Shown here: positions 1 through 5,636 of the stretch, piece after piece
How positions within the stretch are numbered: position 1 is the first letter of the stretch
How the letters are laid out: the number at the start of each line of letters is the position of its first letter
NCBI GenBank assembly: GCA_947071285.1
Contig: CAMTFK010000258.1
Coordinates: forward strand, 1-6,294
Direction of reading: 5' to 3'
DNA length: 6,294 nucleotides
Source of the DNA: an uncultured Bacteroides sp.
GTDB taxonomy: Bacteria > Bacteroidota > Bacteroidia > Bacteroidales > Bacteroidaceae
The notes under the pieces: generated by a model
Told to the model about the DNA's origin: nothing
Databases searched by the model: none
The model's input: only the letters and a program-made list of their open reading frames with translations
Program-made: the position numbers and the translations under genes

Positions 1-53
1 CAACTACGCCCCGTATGGAATTTCACCACAGATGTATAACATGCCCGTCATAC

Positions 54-91
54 AACAAAAAAGGTGTAACCCTTCGCAGGATTACACCTTT
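54..91 (-). terminator. Intrinsic terminator of the phosphohexomutase gene
   Basis: A hairpin lies 25 bases past the TAA stop of the phosphohexomutase gene. Outer arms 61-69 (AAGGTGTAA) and 82-90 (TTACACCTT) pair perfectly over 9 bp, and A60-T91 adds one more. After a C70/A81 mismatch, CCT (71-73) pairs with AGG (78-80) around a TCGC loop. Read on the minus strand the stem is followed by TTTTTTGTTG, a normal U-tract. On the plus strand the stem is followed only by TCCTTCTG, so it should work mainly for minus-strand transcripts. Confidence 0.88.
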
Positions 92-116
92 CCTTCTGCC
101 TTACAGCAATTTATCT

Positions 117-1859
117 TTAGATACCGAGTGACTTACGAACAGCCACCACCTTTTCTTCTGCTTCTGCATCCGCGCTAGCGTAGCATTTTGGACAACCCAT
201 TTCACCCTTCACCTCGATATAGAACTTAATCTTCGGTTCGGTTCCCGACGGACGAACAGAAATCTTTGTGCCGTCTTCCGTGAAGTATTGAAGCACATTG
301 GAAGCTTCCGGCATATCCAGATCTTTCACATTTCCCTGAGCATCGATAGTTTTTAATGTCTTATAGTCCTTAATCAGCTTGACGGGTGAACCTCCGATTT
401 CCTTCGGCGGATTAGCACGGAAATTATCCATCATAGCCTTGATTTCGTCCGCACCGCTCTTACCGGGTTTCACTACGTTTACAGTAGTTTCCTTAGAGAA
501 ACCATATTCTACGTAGATGTCCATCAACACATCATACAGCGTCTTGCCCTGGTCTTTTGCCCAGGCACAAATTTCAGCCAGCAGTGAACAGGCAGAAACA
601 GCGTCTTTGTCACGAACAAAGTCTTCTGCCAAGAAGCCGTAGCTTTCTTCACCGCCACCAATATATTGTTGTTTGCCTTCGCTCAAACGGATTTCGCGCG
701 CAATCCACTTGAAACCGGTATAGCAATCGCGCATCTCAATCTTATTCTTGTCGGCTACAGCTTTAATCAGTTCAGTAGTCACAATGGTCTTTACGATGAA
801 GTCGTTCGGCTGCATCTTACCCATTGCAATACGGTTCTTGATGATGTAATACAAGAAAATCAAACAAGTTTGGTTACCGTTGATAAGCACCCACTCGCCC
901 TTATCATCCTTGCAAGCCATACCCACGCGGTCGGCGTCCGGATCACTCGCCATTACAATGTCGGCGTCGAGTTTCTTAGCTAATGCGATAGCCATAGAGA
1001 GAGCTTCTGCATTTTCAGGATTCGGAGATACCACTGTCGGGAAATTGCCATCCTTCACCATCTGTTCGGGCACGCAATTGATGTTTTCAAATCCCCATTC
1101 CTTCAATGAAGCGGGAATCAATACGCGGCCTGCACCGTGCAAAGGAGTATAGACAATGCTAAGATCCTTCTGACGCTTAATCACTTCCGGATCAATAGAG
1201 ATAGAATGAACTTTATCCAGATAAATCTTATCAATGTCTTCACCGATAATCTGAATCAAATCTTTATTGCCATTGAATTTAATATCATCAACAGTCACCT
1301 TGTTTACTTCGTCAATGATAGCGGTATCATGCGGAGCAAGTACCTGGGCACCGTCATCCCAATAAGCCTTGTAACCATTATATTCTCTCGGATTGTGGCT
1401 GGCAGTGATGTTGATACCGCTCTGGCAGCCGAAGTGACGGATAGCAAATGAAACTTCCGGTGTAGGACGCAAATCATCAAAGAGATATACCTTGATGCCG
1501 TTTGCAGAGAAGATATCAGCAGAGATTTTTGCGAATTTATCGCTATTGTTGCGGCAGTCGTAACCCACCACTACGGAAATCTGTTCTTTATCCTTGAAGC
1601 ATTGGTTCAAGTAGTTGGAAAGGCCCTGTGTAGCAGCGCCTACGGTATAGATATTCATACGATTGGTTCCTGCACCCATAATGCCGCGCAAGCCACCCGT
1701 ACCGAATTCCAAATCCTTATAGAAACAATCTATCAGTTCAGTTTTATCTTCGTTCTCCAACATGCGTTTTACTTCAGCCTGAGTTTCGGCATCATAAGCC
1801 GGGGTGAGCCACTTCTGGGCTTTCTCAGTTACCTGCTTGATAAGTTCCTGATTTTCCAT
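117..1859 (-). CDS. Phosphoglucomutase/phosphomannomutase (alpha-D-phosphohexomutase family)
   Basis: This cytosolic enzyme interconverts hexose 1- and 6-phosphates (glucose and/or mannose), feeding glycolysis and nucleotide-sugar synthesis. The 580-residue length fits the long PgcA/PGM2-like branch of the family. All hallmark motifs are visible in order: FGTGGLRG (52-59), the phosphoserine loop TASHNP with catalytic Ser154, TPLHGAG (238-244), the metal-binding DPDADR (306-311), the sugar-specificity loop GGEES (402-406), and the phosphate-binding RPSGTEPK (536-543). The protein therefore looks intact and active. A CxxC (Cys556-Cys559) sits in the C-terminal tail, past the phosphate-binding loop. 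The ATG at 1859 is supported by a Bacteroidota -7 element at 1910-1917 and an A-rich leader. A terminator follows the stop, so the gene is probably monocistronic. Choosing between glucose, mannose or other hexose phosphates as main substrate is not possible from sequence. Confidence 0.96.
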   Translation of the reverse strand: MENQELIKQVTEKAQKWLTPAYDAETQAEVKRMLENEDKTELIDCFYKDLEFGTGGLRGIMGAGTNRMNIYTVGAATQGLSNYLNQCFKDKEQISVVVGYDCRNNSDKFAKISADIFSANGIKVYLFDDLRPTPEVSFAIRHFGCQSGINITASHNPREYNGYKAYWDDGAQVLAPHDTAIIDEVNKVTVDDIKFNGNKDLIQIIGEDIDKIYLDKVHSISIDPEVIKRQKDLSIVYTPLHGAGRVLIPASLKEWGFENINCVPEQMVKDGNFPTVVSPNPENAEALSMAIALAKKLDADIVMASDPDADRVGMACKDDKGEWVLINGNQTCLIFLYYIIKNRIAMGKMQPNDFIVKTIVTTELIKAVADKNKIEMRDCYTGFKWIAREIRLSEGKQQYIGGGEESYGFLAEDFVRDKDAVSACSLLAEICAWAKDQGKTLYDVLMDIYVEYGFSKETTVNVVKPGKSGADEIKAMMDNFRANPPKEIGGSPVKLIKDYKTLKTIDAQGNVKDLDMPEASNVLQYFTEDGTKISVRPSGTEPKIKFYIEVKGEMGCPKCYASADAEAEEKVVAVRKSLGI

Positions 1860-1867
1860 ACAATTAT

Positions 1868-1877
1868 TGTTATTTTA
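1868..1877 (-). promoter_or_regulatory. A-rich, non-Shine-Dalgarno ribosome-loading leader of the phosphohexomutase
   Basis: The minus strand reads TAAAATAACA here, 8 bases before the ATG. There is no GGAGG-like sequence. The same decamer occurs 5 bases before the dipeptidase start (3678-3687). A-rich leaders without Shine-Dalgarno sites are typical of Bacteroides. The element also forms part of the 3' arm of a 7-bp inverted repeat (1871-1877 with 1883-1889). Confidence 0.55.
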
Positions 1878-1909
1878 GAGGTTAAAATATATCTGTTGTT
1901 TGTAAGACA

Positions 1910-1917
1910 CAAATGTA
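1910..1917 (-). promoter_or_regulatory. Bacteroidota -7 promoter element for the phosphohexomutase
   Basis: The minus strand reads TACATTTG, a perfect match to the Bacteroidota primary-sigma -7 consensus TAnnTTTG. It would place the transcript start near 1903 and give a leader of roughly 45 bases. I see no good -33 TTTG at the expected distance, but that element is the weaker of the two in this phylum. The identical octamer precedes the M23 gene at 5544-5551. Confidence 0.65.
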
Positions 1918-1952
1918 GGCGAATAAGTTCAATTATCCTACTTTTTCATTAA

Positions 1953-1990
1953 AGATTTACACAGCTTTGTACAGATTTCACAGGCTTTTG
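1953..1990. repeat. Imperfect 20-bp tandem repeat (AGATTT-CACAG-CTTTG)
   Basis: Copy one at 1953-1969 reads AGATTTACACAGCTTTG and copy two at 1973-1990 reads AGATTTCACAGGCTTTTG. They differ by small indels and start 20 bp apart. The second copy supplies one arm of the inverted repeat at 1974-2007. No coding role is apparent. Confidence 0.6.
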
Positions 1991-2007
1991 ATTGTTCCTG
2001 TGAAATC
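1974..2007 (-). terminator. Perfect 11-bp inverted repeat after the dipeptidase stop; possible terminator or 3'-end stem-loop
   Basis: GATTTCACAGG (1974-1984) and CCTGTGAAATC (1997-2007) pair perfectly around a 12-base loop. On the minus strand the hairpin begins 21 bases after the dipeptidase TAA, where a terminator would be expected. It lacks an immediate U-tract, because the downstream minus-strand sequence is TGTACAAAGC. It may therefore be a weak terminator, an mRNA 3'-end stabilising stem, or simply a product of the local repeats. Confidence 0.5.
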
Positions 2008-2028
2008 AGCAAAGTCTGCAACAGGGCA

Positions 2029-3672
2029 TTATTCCGGCATTTTATAGCGATCACCGGTTTGCTTCACATATTCTTCCAGGAACTCTTTCGGATATCCGGG
2101 ACGAACCACGCCTGCCGGTTGGCCGATAGCATTACGCTCGAACTTACCATCTTTCATACGTTTCACTACGCCATCGTTATATTTCACAATAAGGAACTCA
2201 CCCAGACGTTTCCAAGTGTCGAGAGTACTTTGTGCGGTCATGTTCGTATAGTTAGTCAGGAATGCTTTTGCCTGTGCCGGATCTTTAGAGTAGAGCTTGG
2301 ATGCAGCAGATTCAATACCTTCCTGCGCCTCGTTGAAAGTAGTTTCCAGTTCGGTTTGAGTGGCACGTACATCATCAATCAGCAAGTCGTAACGGGGATA
2401 AACCATGTTCGCCACCCAATTGAAAATCCAGAAAGAAGAATTCCAGGAGAAGGTGATATAATCGGCACCATCTACGCGAGTGTAGCATACGGGCACTTTA
2501 TCCGTGCAGCAATATACAGGAGTGAAAACAGTCATGTTGGCATCATCCGTACCGAACCACAATACCCCACCGATAACATCGGGCATGGTAGAGCGCATCT
2601 GAGACACGAATACGAAACCGGATTGCTGGGTAGAGATGGGACGCTCGTTGAAGTATTCCTGACCGTTCACCTTGAAAGAAAGCGGAGAAAGACGGTAAGG
2701 GGTGTGATAAGGACCGGCACCGAAATCTTTGCTGATGTCCAGCGGAGTACCTTCATAATGGTCGCGCATGGCATTCTTCACGTCTTGCACGGAGATTTTG
2801 CGGTTGGCTTTCAGATAAAGCGGCATAGGTTGGTTGGTTTTACCTTCTATATAAGGAAGGAACTCCTCACCACGGTCGGTAAACATATTGAAGTAACTCC
2901 ATACGCGGGCTTCGCAATAACGACGTGCACCGAAATCCAACGGGGCATAGGCGTCTGCAAAACTAAAGTCCTTGTTCACTCCGTTGAAGTAACCCTTTTC
3001 ACGGGCGAAAGAGACAACATCGGAAGAATACATACAGTTGTTTTTATCGTTCATGTCGAACTGATGGATACGTGATTGGTTGGCATGTGCCGAGATGCAA
3101 TCATCGGGGATGCGTACAGCCACCCATACAGCACCACGCACACCGGGACCTTTGCCAATCATTTCCATAATCCAGATTTCATTCGGATCGGCGATAGTGA
3201 AAGACTCGCCACTGCTATAATAGCCGTATTCCTGCACAAGGTCAGTCATCACCTTGATGGCTTCGCGAGCGGTGCGGGAACGTTGCAGACCGAGATAAAT
3301 CAGACTTCCATAGTCGATGATGCCGGTTGTGTCTACCAGTTCGGGACGTCCGCCGAAAGTGGTTTCTGCAATGGTAAGCTGGAATTCGTTGATATTGCCG
3401 ATGACGTTATACGTCTGGCGTGCCTGCTCAATCCGTCCCAGATACTTGCCGGTGTCCCACTCATGCACATCCATCAATGTACCTTTCTTATGCATTCCCG
3501 CAGGATAATGATATAACTCGCCAAACAACCCGTAAGAGTCGGCAGAATAAGAAACAATTGTAGAACCGTCTGTGGAGGCATTCTTACCAACAATGAGGTT
3601 GGTACAAGCCAGTGCATTCACCACTGCAACCGCCACAAATAAAACGGAAAGAGTCAGTCTTTTGCTTTTCAT
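2029..3672 (-). CDS. Exported C69 (U34)-family dipeptidase, Ntn-hydrolase fold
   Basis: The product is 547 residues and matches the peptidase C69/U34 family, whose members cleave dipeptides using an N-terminal cysteine nucleophile. Residues 1-22 form a signal peptide: basic MKSKR, a hydrophobic stretch, then an ALA cleavage site at 20-22. Cleavage there exposes Cys23, followed by TNLIVGKNAS, the family's characteristic start, so export and active-site formation appear coupled. Other conserved-looking segments are AETTFGG (102-108), AHANQSRIH (195-203) and FGAGPYHTPYR (317-327). No lesion is visible. The enzyme probably acts in the periplasm or on the cell surface. The M23 peptidase gene lies upstream on the same strand, 181 bp away with the repeat array between them. 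I found no convincing -7 element of its own, so co-transcription is plausible. The substrate is unknown. Confidence 0.9.
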   Translation of the reverse strand: MKSKRLTLSVLFVAVAVVNALACTNLIVGKNASTDGSTIVSYSADSYGLFGELYHYPAGMHKKGTLMDVHEWDTGKYLGRIEQARQTYNVIGNINEFQLTIAETTFGGRPELVDTTGIIDYGSLIYLGLQRSRTAREAIKVMTDLVQEYGYYSSGESFTIADPNEIWIMEMIGKGPGVRGAVWVAVRIPDDCISAHANQSRIHQFDMNDKNNCMYSSDVVSFAREKGYFNGVNKDFSFADAYAPLDFGARRYCEARVWSYFNMFTDRGEEFLPYIEGKTNQPMPLYLKANRKISVQDVKNAMRDHYEGTPLDISKDFGAGPYHTPYRLSPLSFKVNGQEYFNERPISTQQSGFVFVSQMRSTMPDVIGGVLWFGTDDANMTVFTPVYCCTDKVPVCYTRVDGADYITFSWNSSFWIFNWVANMVYPRYDLLIDDVRATQTELETTFNEAQEGIESAASKLYSKDPAQAKAFLTNYTNMTAQSTLDTWKRLGEFLIVKYNDGVVKRMKDGKFERNAIGQPAGVVRPGYPKEFLEEYVKQTGDRYKMPE

Positions 3673-3677
3673 ACTTC

Positions 3678-3687
3678 TGTTATTTTA
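3678..3687 (-). promoter_or_regulatory. A-rich, non-Shine-Dalgarno leader of the dipeptidase
   Basis: The minus strand reads TAAAATAACA, ending 5 bases before the ATG at 3672. It is identical to the decamer in the phosphohexomutase leader and supports the chosen start. No Shine-Dalgarno motif is present. Confidence 0.5.
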
Positions 3688-3716
3688 ATTATTGATTCGT
3701 GTGTCGTATCTATTAT

Positions 3717-3848
3717 CTCCGTACCAAGTCCGTATCATCTCCGTATCCGGTCCGTACTATCTCCGTGTCATCTCCGTATGATCTCCGTACCTATAAGATA
3801 CGGAGATGGTACGGACTTGGTACGGAGCAGACACGGAGATGGCACAGA
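3717..3848. repeat. Bidirectional 11-bp-phased TCCGT array with a 31-bp imperfect inverted repeat
   Basis: Seven direct units of TCCGT plus six bases begin at 3718, 3729, 3740, 3751, 3762, 3773 and 3784, each exactly 11 bp apart. Five inverted units (ACGGA) begin at 3800, 3811, 3822, 3833 and 3844, also 11 bp apart; the last is ACAGA. The unit consensus is close to TCCGTAYCATC. Segment 3717-3747 pairs with 3797-3827 over 31 bp with one mismatch (3735/3809), leaving a 49-base loop. An alternative register pairs 3781-3789 with 3799-3807 over 9 bp around a 9-base loop, with further phased arms outward. The array starts 5 bases beyond the M23 stop and ends 44 bases before the dipeptidase start. 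It has no coding potential that I can support. Confidence 0.93.
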
Positions 3849-3853
3849 CTTGT

Positions 3854-5518
3854 TTACCAGACAAAAGTAAACTGTTCTGTTGTCCGGTTGCCGCAACCAT
3901 CTGTCACAGTGATTTCCACCACGTGCTTGCCCCGTTCCACTCGTTTAGGGTCAATCTCATATACCAGGTTTCCGCTGATGGAATTAGGTTTGCCAAATAA
4001 GGCATACTCCCCGTCGATGGTGCCGCGATAGCTGCTTATACCGGTTTCTTCATCCTTCGCTTTAAAGACAATGCGCCCCGTACTTCCCCACTGTTTCGGG
4101 TTCAACGGAGTGATTTTGGGCGGCACGGTATCTATGGCAACGGTATAAGTGCCTAACTCCCGGATAGTGGCTTTCATGAATCCATCCTCGTACTTGCCAC
4201 CTATGCCATATTTTCTTCCACGGGCATTCACACTTGCCACATAGTATTTCGACATATCTTCCAATGGTTTGCGCCTCAACCCGATGCGTAACTCACAACG
4301 ACCATGCAAGGGAATACGTGTATCATTCAACTGATAAGTAAACGCAATGTCCCCACTATCCGCCCGCACAGCATAATTCAGATATGCATCATCATACAGC
4401 ATCCCGCGCGGAATCACCAGAGACAATCCGGGTTCCTGCAGATAGTTCACCTTGTTCCATTGGAAAGTATACTTCTCACGATGTTCCACGGGAGCTATCG
4501 TCGTCCGCTTTCCATGCACGGTGAAACGCACTCTCGAGGTATTCCCCAGCGCATCCTTCAGCGTATAGACAAAGCGGTACGGACGCTCTTCATTAATATC
4601 TATCAGTCCCCGGTTATCATTTGAAGCATGCAGCATCCTCAGCGTATTTCCCGGCTCGATGAACGACTTCATATATTGCCCGTAGGTCCAGGAGTTTATC
4701 ATGCGGTTTTCATTCTCCGAGAAACGGTCCACCACACTACGGAATACTTCCATGCTATCCACTTCCAGAATAACCGTATGCACGCCGTAACGGTTGGACA
4801 CTCCGTCCATATAGTCGTAAGCGCGGATACCTGCTCCTATCAGTCCCCATGCAGTGATGGGTTGTTTGGGGTTGAGCGGGAATGACTGTCGCTTCTGGGT
4901 CCTGTCCACTACTCCCTTGCCGGGTTGCGGGAAAAGCATGATGCTTTCGGCACGGGGGGCAGTCGTATCTTTTACTTTCTTCTTGAAGAATGGCAGAGGG
5001 TCGATATAATCATCCGTATCCGCCTCAAACACATCAAGATGCAGGTGCGGACCAAAAGAATATCCGGTATTGCCACTCAAAGCGATTATTTGTCCTGCAC
5101 GTACAGGATACTCGCCCGGCTCGGGGGTAATCTCTATTTCCCACGTCTCCTTTTCGTACTGCAAATCTTCCACCCGGCGGGCTACGTCGCCCACAAAGGC
5201 ACTGAGGTGGCGGTTGATTGTATTATATCCATTATTATATGCCACATCGAGCACATAGCCCGAACCATGAGTGACGCGGATACGCGAAATGTATCCGTCG
5301 GCCAGCGCCCGCACGGGTTTGCCGATGGTGCCGCCCGTCTTGAAGTCGAGTCCGCCATGGAAATGATTGGCACGTATCTCACCGAAATTACCGGAGAAGG
5401 TAATAGGAAAATCGAAAGGAGGAGTAAAAGTAGCCTGAGATTGCGCACCTCCACCCGCTTGCGGATAAGCCTGCACTCCCCATGCAAAGAGTATAAGGGA
5501 TAATATAGTATGTTTCAT
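3854..5518 (-). CDS. Exported M23 (LytM-type) zinc metallopeptidase with long C-terminal beta-rich region
   Basis: The product is a 554-residue secreted peptidase, probably a peptidoglycan endopeptidase cutting cross-bridge or stem peptides. Residues 1-17 are a signal peptide ending VQA. The M23 domain spans about 35-165. It carries HGGLD (zinc ligands His54 and Asp58), His104 in the INRHLS segment, and GPHLH (157-160; His158 catalytic, His160 zinc ligand) after the SGNTGYSFG loop. All key residues are present, so it is likely active. Residues about 190-554 look like repeated Ig-like or other beta domains, with TAPRAES and DTVPPKITPLNP at apparent domain starts; their role is unknown. I chose the ATG at 5518. 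The ORF is open to 5587, but the extra 23 residues would delay the signal peptide and overlap a perfect -7 element at 5544-5551. The gene is divergent from the TPR gene and upstream of the dipeptidase. Confidence 0.92.
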   Translation of the reverse strand: MKHTILSLILFAWGVQAYPQAGGGAQSQATFTPPFDFPITFSGNFGEIRANHFHGGLDFKTGGTIGKPVRALADGYISRIRVTHGSGYVLDVAYNNGYNTINRHLSAFVGDVARRVEDLQYEKETWEIEITPEPGEYPVRAGQIIALSGNTGYSFGPHLHLDVFEADTDDYIDPLPFFKKKVKDTTAPRAESIMLFPQPGKGVVDRTQKRQSFPLNPKQPITAWGLIGAGIRAYDYMDGVSNRYGVHTVILEVDSMEVFRSVVDRFSENENRMINSWTYGQYMKSFIEPGNTLRMLHASNDNRGLIDINEERPYRFVYTLKDALGNTSRVRFTVHGKRTTIAPVEHREKYTFQWNKVNYLQEPGLSLVIPRGMLYDDAYLNYAVRADSGDIAFTYQLNDTRIPLHGRCELRIGLRRKPLEDMSKYYVASVNARGRKYGIGGKYEDGFMKATIRELGTYTVAIDTVPPKITPLNPKQWGSTGRIVFKAKDEETGISSYRGTIDGEYALFGKPNSISGNLVYEIDPKRVERGKHVVEITVTDGCGNRTTEQFTFVW

Positions 5519-5543
5519 ATAGGTCAATAAACAATTTGTTGGG

Positions 5544-5551
5544 CAAATGTA
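5544..5551 (-). promoter_or_regulatory. Bacteroidota -7 promoter element for the M23 peptidase
   Basis: The minus strand reads TACATTTG, a perfect TAnnTTTG match and identical to the element ahead of the phosphohexomutase. It predicts a transcript start near 5537 and a leader of about 20 bases before the ATG at 5518. No clear -33 TTTG is seen at the usual spacing. The predicted leader begins close to a small palindrome, AACAATTTGTT (5530-5540), which could be an operator but may be chance. Confidence 0.62.
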
Positions 5552-5606
5552 CATTATTCCGGGTAGATTATAAAGAAATGCAAGCAAATATTACCCAAGA
5601 AATACC

Positions 5607-5614
5607 TACCTTTA
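5607..5614 (+). promoter_or_regulatory. Candidate -7 element for the TPR protein gene
   Basis: TACCTTTA matches TAnnTTTG except for the last base. It lies 22 bases before the ATG at 5637, which would give a leader of about 15 bases, A-rich (ACAAATACCAAAATG) and without a Shine-Dalgarno site. No -33 element is evident. This is a tentative call. Confidence 0.33.
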
Positions 5615-5636
5615 TCGCGACAAATACCAAAATGAT

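Noticed and set aside
1..54. Possible 3' end of a plus-strand gene from the left edge (a frame ending at TAA 37-39)
   Set aside because: Only 12 codons are visible, two other frames are also open here, and no motif can be recognised; chance cannot be excluded.
2059..3075. Long plus-strand open frame (338 codons) opposite the dipeptidase gene
   Set aside because: It is fully antisense to a gene with intact family motifs, its translation shows no recognisable domain, and no promoter or leader is seen. It is a shadow of the real gene's codon use.
3748..3796. Invertible promoter (phase-variation switch) flanked by the 31-bp inverted repeat
   Set aside because: Bacteroides has such switches, but the 49-bp interior contains no -7 element in either orientation and no recombinase gene is nearby in the window.
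3717..3848. CRISPR array
   Set aside because: The unit is only 11 bp with a 5-bp core, orientation reverses midway, spacers are 6 bp, and no cas gene is present.
3699..4031. Plus-strand frame translated through the repeat array (periodic Arg/Ser/Val-rich peptide)
   Set aside because: The periodic peptide simply reflects the 11-bp DNA repeat, and the frame then runs antisense into the M23 gene end.
4925..5503. Plus-strand open frame (192 codons) opposite the M23 domain
   Set aside because: It is antisense to the conserved catalytic domain, with no recognisable motif; treated as a shadow frame.
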